A program made the position numbers and the translations under genes. From IMG/VR virus record IMGVR_UViG_3300028173_000054, positions 1-25,027 of that record: DNA of 25,027 bases, one strand, 5' to 3'. Origin of the DNA: a virus. This document shows, one piece after another, positions 1 to 8,016 of this stretch (its first letter is position 1; each line of letters begins with the position of its first letter). The notes below the pieces were generated by a model. It did not search any database. It saw only the letters and a program-made list of their open reading frames with translations, and was not told the origin of the DNA.

Positions 1-2576
1 ATTCAGAAGCACAATCTATTTCATTTCATGGTACTTCTGGTAAAGGTGGATTTTCACCTGGTACAGCTACAAGAGATAATGTAAGATTAGCTATAGGACA
101 AATTACAAATGGTATCTATGGTATGATAGGGTACGATGGTTCTGGTAATACACTTCTCGAATTAAGTGAAACACAAAATGTTATAGCCGGTTGGTCAATT
201 AGTGAAGAGACACTTGGTAATGATTATATGGCGTTATCTGGGTCAGCTTCAGATGGTTCGGACGCTCCAAGAATTAGAATGGGTGAGAGCAAGACTGTAC
301 ATCGAATGTTTATTGGTAATCTTGGAGACATTCATGGTGTAGGTAGTGATGCATGGGGCCTTCGTGGGTTTGATGGTACTGGTATAACCGCGGACGATGT
401 AATTGTTGAGGTAAGTAATCAGAAAGCTCGTCTCGCTGGCTGGGATATGAGTCCAGGAAAGTTAGAGAGTGGTACAGTTGCTAGAATAGACGGAAATACC
501 GCTACAATAGCTCTTGGTACTAATGCTACTACTCATACAAGTACCACACCACAACCTTCATTGTTTTTTGTAAGTGCATCAGAAGAACCAATCTTTTTTG
601 TTGGTGAAAATTTTAGTTATGTGAATGATGTATTGACTGCTGGTGGTTGGAAGATTGGTAATCAGATGATGTCGAGTTCAGTTTCAGCAGATACTGATGG
701 TATAATAATAGATGCTGAAGCTAAAGTCATAACATTTCATGGTGCCGATGGTAAAGATTCATTTTCACCTGGTACAGCTACAAGAGATAATGTAAGATTA
801 GCGATAGGACAAGTTGCGACAGATATTTATGGTATGATAGGATACGATGGTTCTGGTGATACACTTCTCGAATTAAGTGAAACACAAAACTTAATAGCGG
901 GTTGGACTATTAGTTCATCTTCAATTGCTAATGGAACGAGGATGGTATTAGATGCGGGTAAAAGTTCAGTTAGTATAAATGATACTGTATGGGGAAATAC
1001 TGGAGTTCAAATACAATATAATCTTGGAACACCAAGAATGTTTGTTGGTAAAAAAGGAGGCGGTTTTATCGAATTTGATGGGCAAAATGTTTCTATAAGT
1101 GGTTCTTCATTTCTACTTGGTAAGACAGGTACTGGTGGTCAATATCTAAGTGGTTCTGATGGTAAGTTAGAAATAAGTTCATCCACGTTTCACCTAAATT
1201 CGAGCGGAAACGTGACAATGACTGGTAAAATAACTTCTGAGACAGGAACTCTGGGTGGATGGGATATTCAAAGTGGATATGTGGAAAAAGATGGAGTACG
1301 ATTAAATGCTGGAAATAATAATGCTTATATGGGTATTGGTATTGCTTCATATGCTACAGATGGTGGAATATTCCTTGGTGAGACAAGTACTGGACTTTAT
1401 CAATTAAGTGCAGTTAATGGTACAAAACATTTAAAGTGGGATGGAACTAACTTAGAAATAAACGCCGGGAATTTCTCGTTAGATTCAAGTGGTAATGTAA
1501 CCGCTACAAGTGTAGATTTAACAGGTGATATAACTGCAGAAAGTGGTTATATTGGAACGGAAGCTGATGGATTCACATTAACCAGTGAATATTTTACAAG
1601 TAATGCATCAAAAACATCGGTAACAAATACAACTGATGGTGTATATGTTGGAACAGATGGATTCGCCGCAGGAACTGGTCAACTTATTATGAAATCAAGT
1701 GGTCAAATATCTGGTTCAACCTTTAAATTTTCAGATAACTTGAGTGGTGACGTATCAGCTGCGAGATATGGAGACGCAAGTTTTGACAATTACGTATATA
1801 ATGATGGTAGTTCGTTCAATATACAAACAGAAGCGTTTAATTTAAATACTGCTAATATAGTAATTAGTAGTAGTAATAATGGTGTTATAGCATTGGGTAG
1901 TACACCACCAACAGATTATATTGGTGTTGGTGCTAATAGGAAAAAAGGATTTTACGTAAGTGGACTTGGTAGTTTACTAATTGGTAACTCAGATGGGGGT
2001 AGAATACAATACGATTATAGTACTGAAAATCTTATAATGAGTGCATCAAGTTTCATGTTAGGAAAAGGAAGTACTGGTACTGGTGGTCAATTTATTAGTG
2101 GTTCGCCAACTGGTGGTGGAACGATTGAGATAAGTTCAAGTAATTTTCACTTAACTAAAGCTGGTAATGTTACAATGGCAGGCACAGTTTCGGCGAGTGC
2201 TGGTGATATAGGTGGATGGTACATTGGAACTGATGAGATTTCTGCGACATCGGCGTCAGGGTATGGTTCAACACTTGATACTATTGCTTTAAGTAAAGAT
2301 GAATTAGCATTATATGTAAAAGATAATGATACCAGTCAATATGTAGCTAAATTTGGTAAGTTTGTATTGGATTCACCGGCCACCGTGGGATTATTATTTC
2401 CAAGTAGAGTTCCAAATGGCGGATTTGAAAATGCTACACATTGGACATATGATGACCAAGGTTATTATCAAAATGATGGCCCAGAAAGGTCGTCTGGTGG
2501 CCCGTCCGCTAGTGGTAGTTATGGTGCGTCTATGACATTTAATAATTTTAATACTCCCGAACAAGCATCAGAATAA
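1..2576 (+). CDS. Repeat-rich tail-fibre / adhesin-type structural protein, 5' partial
   Basis: The reading frame is open from the left edge (codons in phase with position 3), so the gene starts outside the window; the first in-frame ATG at 123 lies inside a repeat and is not the start. At least 858 residues are visible. They are Gly/Ser/Thr-rich with almost no Cys, and are built from modules centred on G-W-x-I motifs (AGWSIS, AGWDMS, GGWKIG, AGWTIS, GGWDIQ, GGWYIG). One 57-residue segment recurs exactly 237 codons later (24-194 and 735-905), and a FxLGK...GGQ...SG...EISSSxFHL module occurs twice (1101-1262 and 2042-2219). Such beta-rich repeats are typical of phage fibres and adhesins, so a host-contact role is inferred. 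The C-terminus reads PNGGFENATHWT, like the first strand of a carbohydrate-binding jelly roll, and then stops; the next gene seems to carry the rest. No enzyme motif was recognised. Confidence 0.8.
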   Translation, partial: SEAQSISFHGTSGKGGFSPGTATRDNVRLAIGQITNGIYGMIGYDGSGNTLLELSETQNVIAGWSISEETLGNDYMALSGSASDGSDAPRIRMGESKTVHRMFIGNLGDIHGVGSDAWGLRGFDGTGITADDVIVEVSNQKARLAGWDMSPGKLESGTVARIDGNTATIALGTNATTHTSTTPQPSLFFVSASEEPIFFVGENFSYVNDVLTAGGWKIGNQMMSSSVSADTDGIIIDAEAKVITFHGADGKDSFSPGTATRDNVRLAIGQVATDIYGMIGYDGSGDTLLELSETQNLIAGWTISSSSIANGTRMVLDAGKSSVSINDTVWGNTGVQIQYNLGTPRMFVGKKGGGFIEFDGQNVSISGSSFLLGKTGTGGQYLSGSDGKLEISSSTFHLNSSGNVTMTGKITSETGTLGGWDIQSGYVEKDGVRLNAGNNNAYMGIGIASYATDGGIFLGETSTGLYQLSAVNGTKHLKWDGTNLEINAGNFSLDSSGNVTATSVDLTGDITAESGYIGTEADGFTLTSEYFTSNASKTSVTNTTDGVYVGTDGFAAGTGQLIMKSSGQISGSTFKFSDNLSGDVSAARYGDASFDNYVYNDGSSFNIQTEAFNLNTANIVISSSNNGVIALGSTPPTDYIGVGANRKKGFYVSGLGSLLIGNSDGGRIQYDYSTENLIMSASSFMLGKGSTGTGGQFISGSPTGGGTIEISSSNFHLTKAGNVTMAGTVSASAGDIGGWYIGTDEISATSASGYGSTLDTIALSKDELALYVKDNDTSQYVAKFGKFVLDSPATVGLLFPSRVPNGGFENATHWTYDDQGYYQNDGPERSSGGPSASGSYGASMTFNNFNTPEQASE
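24..194 (+). repeat. Copy 1 of a 171-bp intragenic direct repeat in the fibre gene
   Basis: This segment matches 735-905 at a fixed offset of 711 bp (237 codons), with few substitutions. It encodes the module from FHG through GTATRDNVRLAIGQ and GYDGSG to AGW. Confidence 0.9.
735..905 (+). repeat. Copy 2 of a 171-bp intragenic direct repeat in the fibre gene
   Basis: This is the partner of 24-194. Differences are scattered substitutions with no length change, as expected for an old in-frame module duplication. Confidence 0.9.
1101..1262 (+). repeat. Copy 1 of the FxLGK / EISSSxFHL fibre module
   Basis: This is a protein-level repeat of about 54 residues: SSFLLGK, TGGQYLSGS, LEISSSTFHL, GNVTMTGKI, then GGW. 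It corresponds to 2042-2219, where a few residues are inserted. Confidence 0.8.
2042..2219 (+). repeat. Copy 2 of the FxLGK / EISSSxFHL fibre module
   Basis: The order of motifs matches 1101-1262: SSFMLGK, TGGQFISGS, IEISSSNFHL, GNVTMAGTV, GGW. The DNA has diverged more than in the 171-bp repeat. Confidence 0.8.
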
Positions 2577-2616
2577 ATCCGCGTAATGTTTAAGTATATA
2601 CAAATAGGAGTATAAT

Positions 2617-4167
2617 ATGGCGTCAATTAGTACACAAGCCGCAATTAAAAATGAGTTTGAATTAACTGGGAGTGGAGGTGAAGCTCCCATCGCACCAGGG
2701 TTAGCAGTAGCTGGTTCATTTTTATCCAAAGGAAGCAATAGTTCGGCACCGTATTGGACAGTTACATATGATATTTGGGGGTCACATGTGAGTGCTTCAA
2801 CTACTACGTGGACAAAATTGTATGAAGCTTCGGGTAGTGCTGTTTCCACCAATTGGGCAAAATCATCATTTACATTTAAATCTCCAGTTACTGATGCTGA
2901 CGGGACAACTGTTGCAGAATGGAATAAAATTTCATTTAGGGTAACTGGTTCATTAAGACGGACTGGAATATTTAGCCCTACCTATACTACTAGCGTGTAT
3001 TTTGATGTCTTTAAACTGACGGCTAACAGACCACAAGTGCATGCGTCAGATGAGGGGATGTTGATTTATAATTCTGCAGAGAATTACATTAATATGACGG
3101 CAGAAGGATTAGAGATGGTCGGGGGTTCAGTTGAAGCTAATGATGTATATGCACCTTATATTAAGTCACCTGAATTTGTAGTACCAGACGGGGGAGTAAT
3201 GACAGCCGAATCAGCATATGGGGCATTGACTATTAAAACAAGAGATGTTGGTATTGCAACATCAGCTTCAACGTTTGAAGCAGGTAATCTTATTTTACGA
3301 GGTGGAGAAGGTATGGGTATGGGTGATACTGGTGGTAATATTTATCTGATACCTGGTTCTGGTTCAATGGGCGATGGTGGAACATCTGGTGGTGGCCCAG
3401 TTGGTGTGGGAGGTGGAGTGGTTGTAGTTGGCCCTCATTCTACACCAAGAATTATTCTTAGTGGTTCTGTAGTTCCAACGCAGGGAAGTTTTGATTGTGA
3501 AATGCAATTCAAAGACCCACTTGGTGATAAGGGTGTTGCATTTTTTACAAAACAAACAACGGGCCTTGGTGCAGCGGGGTCAGGATTATTTAAAGTCGTT
3601 TGTCCAAATCTCGATGGTAGATTGTCGTTGGGAGCCGGGAGCTGGACGAGTAGTAACAATATTGTAATTGCTGAAAATGGTAGAGTAATAATCCAACCTA
3701 CTGGTGGGGCTAACGATGTAGCCGCTTCAGCACTCTACGAGTTAAATGTAGTAGGAGATATTAATTATTCTGGTAATCTTACTAATGTTTCAGATAGAAG
3801 ACTTAAAATAGATATAGAAGATATTACTGGTTCTTTGGAAGTAGTAAATAATTTGGAACCAGTTAGGTTTAATAAAATAGGATATCGAACTATAGTTCCC
3901 GATACTGGAAATCCAAGACTTGATGGTATGAATGTAACACAAACTTCAATGAGTGAAGATAATACGGTAATTACGGGTAGTAGAGTAGAAATTGGATTTA
4001 TAGCACAAGATGTTTTACCATATGTACCAGAAATTGTAATGAGTGGTTCGGTAGGTGGACATTATAGTGTGGATTATGCAATGTTAACAACCCACTTGGT
4101 TGGAGCAATTAAAGAATTAAAAGCGGAAGTAGATGCATTGAAGAATGTATCACATTCACACACATAG
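2617..4167 (+). CDS. Tail-fibre protein with C-terminal S74 intramolecular chaperone
   Basis: 516 residues. The ATG at 2617 is fixed by an AGGAG at 2606-2610 and an in-frame stop at 2605. The C-terminal ~127 residues are a peptidase S74 (endosialidase-type) chaperone: S392-D-R-R-L-K397 holds the Ser/Lys pair used for self-cleavage in this family, followed by IGFIAQDV, VPEIV, YSVDYAMLTT and an AIKELKAEVDAL coiled end. The family trimerises fibres and then cuts itself off just before the serine. Residues ~15-135 look like the later strands of a jelly-roll carbohydrate-binding domain (ending in YFDVFKLT) whose first strand appears at the end of the upstream gene. A very Gly-rich stretch follows near 220-275 (GGEGMGMGDTGG, GGGPVGVGGGVVVVG). 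Likely partner of the upstream fibre gene; receptor unknown. Confidence 0.85.
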   Translation: MASISTQAAIKNEFELTGSGGEAPIAPGLAVAGSFLSKGSNSSAPYWTVTYDIWGSHVSASTTTWTKLYEASGSAVSTNWAKSSFTFKSPVTDADGTTVAEWNKISFRVTGSLRRTGIFSPTYTTSVYFDVFKLTANRPQVHASDEGMLIYNSAENYINMTAEGLEMVGGSVEANDVYAPYIKSPEFVVPDGGVMTAESAYGALTIKTRDVGIATSASTFEAGNLILRGGEGMGMGDTGGNIYLIPGSGSMGDGGTSGGGPVGVGGGVVVVGPHSTPRIILSGSVVPTQGSFDCEMQFKDPLGDKGVAFFTKQTTGLGAAGSGLFKVVCPNLDGRLSLGAGSWTSSNNIVIAENGRVIIQPTGGANDVAASALYELNVVGDINYSGNLTNVSDRRLKIDIEDITGSLEVVNNLEPVRFNKIGYRTIVPDTGNPRLDGMNVTQTSMSEDNTVITGSRVEIGFIAQDVLPYVPEIVMSGSVGGHYSVDYAMLTTHLVGAIKELKAEVDALKNVSHSHT

Positions 4168-4174
4168 ATATAAA

Positions 4175-4597
4175 ATGGAAAATAAAGTAATTGAATATCT
4201 TAAAAATGAAATTTATTTTAGAGTACAACCATCACCCGTACATGGTGTTGGTTTATTTGCTATTAAAGATATTCCAAATGGTACTAATATTATTGTAGAA
4301 TTTCCACACGAATTTAGTGAGATGATAAGTAAGAGTAAATTGGTAGGTATTCATGAAAATGTTCTGAAGTTATTTAACGGGATGTATTATTCTACTGAAG
4401 AATTTCTAAGAATAAAATTATATCCATTTTTAAAACTTCATTATATTACTTTTATGAACCATTCAGACACACCAAATATGTATCTTTCTAAAGAAGATGG
4501 AGTTTATAGTGGAATTACTCTATCAGATATTAAGATTGGTGAAGAGATATTTGAAGATTATAGTAAATTGGCCAAATTAAGTAGAGGAGTTAAATAA
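4175..4597 (+). CDS. SET-domain protein (putative protein lysine methyltransferase)
   Basis: 140 residues from ATG 4175; an in-frame ATG at 4145 would add ten residues overlapping the fibre gene, and neither start has a clear SD. Motifs in order are those of a minimal SET domain: SPVHGVGLFAIKDI (the GxG cofactor-binding strand, G24/G26), FMNHSDTPN (the NHSxxPN pseudoknot motif, N95-H96-S97), and IGEEIFEDY (GEEhxxDY, ending in the conserved tyrosine Y129). SET enzymes move methyl from S-adenosylmethionine to lysine; the substrate cannot be told from sequence. No pre- or post-SET cysteines are present. The gene is flanked by fibre genes and its stop overlaps the next start (TAATG), so it is co-translated with them. 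A structural protein of the virion or a host protein are both possible targets. Confidence 0.75.
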   Translation: MENKVIEYLKNEIYFRVQPSPVHGVGLFAIKDIPNGTNIIVEFPHEFSEMISKSKLVGIHENVLKLFNGMYYSTEEFLRIKLYPFLKLHYITFMNHSDTPNMYLSKEDGVYSGITLSDIKIGEEIFEDYSKLAKLSRGVK

Positions 4598-5628
4598 TGG
4601 CAAATTTAAGTAAAACAGGAATAACAGGCGGTTATTCGATAACACCCGCACATATAACTAATTTATATGATTGTTTAACAGGTGATATTTCATTTGATAA
4701 TATCAATATAGCTAAATTTGAATATTTGAACGCAGGCGGAACAGCTGGTTCGGGTGGTTATGGTATTAGAGACAATAGTGGAACGATGGAATTTAAAAAT
4801 ACTGGTGGTGCATGGGCATCAATTGCTACTGGTTCTGGTGCGTCACTTTCAGCAGGTGGAGCCGATGGTAATATTCAATATAATGATGGTTCTGGTGGTT
4901 TTGCTGGTAGTTCTAAGTTTATATTTAACAGTACAGATAGAGGATTTGCCGTAGGTGATTTTGCAAGTACAAATAACAATACGTTTATTAGTATGTCAGA
5001 TGTTAGTGGTGAAATAACATTAAATTCGATTGGCGTAATTACAAACGGTGATTATTCTGGATATTCGCTTGGTACGTATATGTCAATTGATGACCCGAAT
5101 GAAATTACACGTATACAATGCGAGGGTACTACATTTATAGGTGATGATGACTGGGTTGGATATGGTAATGGTACACACATAGAAGTTAATGATGTTAATT
5201 TGTTGATAAGTATGAGTGCTACAAATGGAGTTATAGTAAGTACATTGGCGACTGGTTTGTCTATTGATGTTGGAGCGGATGCCAATGGTAAATTACAATT
5301 AAATGTGTCTGATTATAGATTAAAAAAGAATATTGAATCAATACCAAATGCATTAGATAAAGTTTTACATATGGATGGTGTTAATTTTGAATGGAAAGGT
5401 AAAAATGAAGGCAACGACCATTTTGCAGGAGGAACAGGAAAACGCATAGGTTTGATAGCTCAAGATGTTGAGAAAGTATTACCAGAAGTAGTATTTCAAA
5501 AGGATGGTTATTATGGTATGAATTATAGTCCAATAGTAGCTTTATTAGTTGAAGCTATAAAAGAACAACAACCACAAATGGATGAATTAATGGAAAGATT
5601 AGATAAATTAGAGAATAGTAATGGGTAA
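4597..5628 (+). CDS. Tail-fibre protein with S74 chaperone, tandem copy 1
   Basis: 343 residues, with GAGGAG just before the ATG that overlaps the SET-gene stop. The N-terminus (LSKTGIxxGxxIxxxxITNLYD) is nearly the same as in the following gene, so it probably docks both proteins to the same site. The middle is Gly/Ser/Asn-rich beta sequence with IGDDDWVGYGNGTHIEVNDV. The C-terminal third is an S74 chaperone: S238-D-Y-R-L-K243, HFAGGTGKRIGLIAQDV, LPEVVF, YGMNYSPIVALLVEAIKEQQ, then a short coiled coil. S74 domains fold the trimer and then autocleave before the Ser. The stop overlaps the next start by 8 nt, implying coupled translation. Confidence 0.88.
   Translation: MANLSKTGITGGYSITPAHITNLYDCLTGDISFDNINIAKFEYLNAGGTAGSGGYGIRDNSGTMEFKNTGGAWASIATGSGASLSAGGADGNIQYNDGSGGFAGSSKFIFNSTDRGFAVGDFASTNNNTFISMSDVSGEITLNSIGVITNGDYSGYSLGTYMSIDDPNEITRIQCEGTTFIGDDDWVGYGNGTHIEVNDVNLLISMSATNGVIVSTLATGLSIDVGADANGKLQLNVSDYRLKKNIESIPNALDKVLHMDGVNFEWKGKNEGNDHFAGGTGKRIGLIAQDVEKVLPEVVFQKDGYYGMNYSPIVALLVEAIKEQQPQMDELMERLDKLENSNG
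5416..5496 (+). repeat. Near-identical segment in fibre copy 1
   Basis: This 81-bp segment matches 6437-6517 with a single mismatch, and the first 55 bp are identical. It encodes the DHFAGGTGKRIGLIAQDV part of the S74 domain. Confidence 0.9.
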
Positions 5629-6637
5629 TTTAAGTAAAACTGGAATATCTTCTGGTACTACAATAAATTCTACATATATAACTAATTTATATGATTTCTT
5701 CACTGGAACAACAGCATATGATAACATAAATATTGCTGATTGGGATTATATTAACGCTGGTGGTAATAAAGGTGAAAGTGGTTTTGGTTTTAAGAATAAT
5801 AGTGGTACTATCCAAATCAAACCTAATCCCGATGGTACTTGGGGCGACTTAGCGGCAGGCGAAATTAAACCAAGTGGTAGTGCTGGTTCTATTGTTTTTA
5901 ATGATAGTACTTCTTTTGGAGGAGATGATAAATTTTATTTTTCAACTCTATTAACCTCCGCGGTATTCCAAGTTGGTGATACTAATCATACAGACAATAA
6001 AACTAAGATTAGTATGTCAGATGATACTGGATTGTTAGAGTTAGCACATATTGGAGTGTCGGCTCAAGGAGACTCGACAGGTATGTCACTTGGTTCGTAT
6101 ATAACTGTTGATGATGTTAATGAAGTAATAAGAATACAAAGTGAAGGTAGTGTAATTATAGGTGATGATGATTGGATTGGATATGGTAATGGTACACACA
6201 TAGAAGTTAATGATGTTAAACAACAAATTAGTATGAGTTCCACCCTTGGAGTATCAGTTTCTACTTTATCTACGGGTGGCGGTATTTCAGTTGGAGCGGA
6301 TGCATATGGAACTCTGAATACATATGCGTCTGATTATAGATTAAAAAAGAATATAGAACCAATAGAATCTGCATTAGATAAAGTTCTTGGTATAACTGGT
6401 GTTAACTTTGAATGGAAAAGTAAAGAAGAGGGGAATGACCATTTTGCAGGAGGAACAGGAAAACGCATAGGTTTGATAGCTCAAGATGTTGCGAAAGTAT
6501 TACCAGAAGTAGTATTTAAAGAAGGGGAATACTATGGTTTGAACTATTCGCCATTGGTATCGTTGTTGATAGAAGCAGTAAAAGAAAGACAGAAACAAAT
6601 CGAAAATCTTAAAGAAAGACTCAATAAATTTGAGTAA
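5621..6637 (+). CDS. Tail-fibre protein with S74 chaperone, tandem copy 2
   Basis: 338 residues, a paralogue of the preceding gene with the repeat offset at 1021 bp through the C-terminal half. It shares the N-terminal docking-like segment (LSKTGISSGTTINSTYITNLYD), the IGDDDWIGYGNGTHIEVNDV block and the S74 chaperone (S237-D-Y-R-L-K242, GKRIGLIAQDV, LPEVVF, YGLNYSPLVSLLIEAVKE). The centre, about residues 45-190, differs most, the pattern expected of exchangeable receptor-facing parts. The start lies inside the last codons of copy 1 with no strong SD, so it probably relies on coupling. Confidence 0.88.
   Translation: MGNLSKTGISSGTTINSTYITNLYDFFTGTTAYDNINIADWDYINAGGNKGESGFGFKNNSGTIQIKPNPDGTWGDLAAGEIKPSGSAGSIVFNDSTSFGGDDKFYFSTLLTSAVFQVGDTNHTDNKTKISMSDDTGLLELAHIGVSAQGDSTGMSLGSYITVDDVNEVIRIQSEGSVIIGDDDWIGYGNGTHIEVNDVKQQISMSSTLGVSVSTLSTGGGISVGADAYGTLNTYASDYRLKKNIEPIESALDKVLGITGVNFEWKSKEEGNDHFAGGTGKRIGLIAQDVAKVLPEVVFKEGEYYGLNYSPLVSLLIEAVKERQKQIENLKERLNKFE
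6437..6517 (+). repeat. Near-identical segment in fibre copy 2
   Basis: This is the partner of 5416-5496 at offset 1021. Identity at the DNA level, not only in protein, indicates a recent duplication or gene conversion in the chaperone region. Confidence 0.9.
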
Positions 6638-6638
6638 T

Positions 6639-6652
6639 GATATTTATATATA
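6639..6652 (+). promoter_or_regulatory. Candidate late promoter, GATATTTATATATA
   Basis: The 41-nt gap before the lysozyme gene holds GATATTTAT followed by an AT run, about 30 nt before the ATG. The same 8-9 nt core occurs in four other gaps of this window (near 14849, 19098, 22089 and 24961). The core contains TATTTATA, the reverse complement of the T4 late-promoter box TATAAATA. Function is inferred from recurrence only. Confidence 0.4.
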
Positions 6653-6678
6653 GGGAAATCCAATACATAGGAGTTAAA

Positions 6679-7155
6679 ATGTTAACAAAATTTGAAGATA
6701 TAATAGAAGTGGTTTTAGAGCACGAGGGTGGATATGTAAATGACCCGAAAGACCCTGGTGGCGAGACAAACTTTGGTATTGCGAAGCGTTCACACCCTGA
6801 CGTAGATATAGCCAATCTAACTAAAGATGGTGCTAAAGAAATCTACAAGGAACATTATTGGGTTAAGAATAAAGTAGAATCTCTGTCAGAAGAGTTGCGT
6901 CACATTTACTTTGATATGTGTGTAAATCAAGGTAGAGGAAGAGCAGTAAAGATTTTACAACAAACTGCTAACGCTAAAGGAGCAGGATTAAAGGTAGATG
7001 GTGGAATGGGGCCGATGACGATAAGAGCAATGGATGGTGTTGAGTTAGATAGAGTTCGTGCATATCGTGTTAAGTATTATGCCGATTTAGTAACAAGAAA
7101 ACCAGATTTGGAAAGATTTTATTTTGGTTGGTTTAGGAGAGCATTGGAAGTTTAA
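6679..7155 (+). CDS. GH108-family lysozyme (endolysin or virion muramidase)
   Basis: 158 residues from ATG 6679, chosen because AGGAG sits at 6669-6673; an in-frame ATG at 6637 lacks an SD and overlaps the promoter-like motif. The N-terminal half is a glycoside hydrolase 108 domain with the signature H-E16-G-G-Y, NDPKDPGGETNFGIA and YWVKNKV, where E16 is the expected catalytic acid. The C-terminal half (QGRGRAVKILQQTAN, VDGGMGPMTIRAM) is the peptidoglycan-binding type 3 domain that usually follows. The enzyme cuts the glycan strands of peptidoglycan. No signal peptide or membrane segment is seen, so export would need a holin, or the protein rides in the virion. The stop overlaps the next start (TAATG). 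Confidence 0.92.
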   Translation: MLTKFEDIIEVVLEHEGGYVNDPKDPGGETNFGIAKRSHPDVDIANLTKDGAKEIYKEHYWVKNKVESLSEELRHIYFDMCVNQGRGRAVKILQQTANAKGAGLKVDGGMGPMTIRAMDGVELDRVRAYRVKYYADLVTRKPDLERFYFGWFRRALEV

Positions 7156-8015
7156 TGTTAAGAAAACTTTTAAAAGAAATAATAAAAATTGAACTTCGAG
7201 AGTTTCTCGAAGATACAGGGAAACTTTGTGTTGTTCTAATGGGATTACCAGCCGCTGGGAAGTCAACTTGGATTAATAATGAAGCAAAAACCTATATACC
7301 AGGATTTACAGGGTATAGTGTAACTAATTCTGATGCACAAGTACAAGCTTTACAATATGATACTGCAATGTTACATTATAATCATTTAATAAAGGAGATA
7401 GATAGTGAAAGACGTTTTCAAGAGTTTATACTTCAGACAACTTATACTTCTAATAGAGGTAAACAAATAAGTTTACCAGTTGATTATGGTTGGTGGGAAG
7501 AAAATAAGAGTAAGGGTGCTAGTTGGTATTATAAACAATTATATAAATCATATTATGCGTCATATTTTGATATAAGAGATATAGCAAAGAAATATGAAAA
7601 GGATTTGTTTAATACTAAAATACATAAAGCTGGAAAACTTCTTGTAATAGATACTGTCGCGTCAAAACCACCAAAAATTTTAGGTAGATTGAAAAAAACT
7701 CGTCAACAAGGATATCATAATATTATTGTTTATTTAGAAATACAATCAGATTTAGCTGTAGCAAGAGATAAGTGGAGAGAAAAAAATAAAGGTAGAGGCG
7801 TAGGAGCATCTATAATTGATAATTATGCTAAAAATATGAGTTCCGCGTATAAAGTTTATAAAACAGAAGGAAAAGATGATAGTGGGTTAGTTGACAGATT
7901 AATGTATTTTAAATGGTATCCGGCCGGAGCATCACCAATTAAGGGTGTTTGGAAAAAATTGGAAGATAACCGATATTCTATTAAAAGAAAAATAAGAAAA
8001 TTGAGGGAGAAATGA
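7155..8015 (+). CDS. P-loop kinase, zeta-toxin / polynucleotide-kinase-like
   Basis: 286 residues. After a charged amphipathic N-terminal helix (residues 1-19) comes a beta strand and a clear Walker A, G30-LPAAGK36-ST. Later features fit the zeta-toxin/polynucleotide-kinase fold: SVTNSDAQ after the second strand, LVIDTVASKPPKI, the GYHNIIVYLEI strand, and DLAVARDKWREKNKGRGV, an Arg-rich lid-like segment. Members phosphorylate small molecules (zeta toxins act on UDP-amino sugars) or nucleic-acid ends; the substrate here is not known. The C-terminus is basic. It is translationally coupled to the lysozyme and followed at once by the nucleotidyltransferase-ligase gene, suggesting a nucleic-acid end-processing or nucleotide-salvage pair. 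The N-terminal helix resembles capsid-targeting helices elsewhere in the window, but its cleavage site (FLE/D) is not canonical. Confidence 0.75.
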   Translation: MLRKLLKEIIKIELREFLEDTGKLCVVLMGLPAAGKSTWINNEAKTYIPGFTGYSVTNSDAQVQALQYDTAMLHYNHLIKEIDSERRFQEFILQTTYTSNRGKQISLPVDYGWWEENKSKGASWYYKQLYKSYYASYFDIRDIAKKYEKDLFNTKIHKAGKLLVIDTVASKPPKILGRLKKTRQQGYHNIIVYLEIQSDLAVARDKWREKNKGRGVGASIIDNYAKNMSSAYKVYKTEGKDDSGLVDRLMYFKWYPAGASPIKGVWKKLEDNRYSIKRKIRKLREK

Positions 8016-8016
8016 A

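Noticed and set aside
123-125. ATG at 123 as the start of the first gene
   Set aside because: The frame is open to the window edge, and the codons before 123 encode the same repeat module as 735-836, so the gene continues upstream.
2560-2620. Programmed frameshift or readthrough joining the two fibre genes
   Set aside because: There is a stop in both frames within 40 nt and an AGGAG directly before the second ATG, so separate initiation is simpler.
6637-6678. Start of the lysozyme gene at 6637
   Set aside because: It overlaps the fibre stop and a promoter-like motif and lacks an SD; ATG 6679 has AGGAG at correct spacing and gives the usual family N-terminus.
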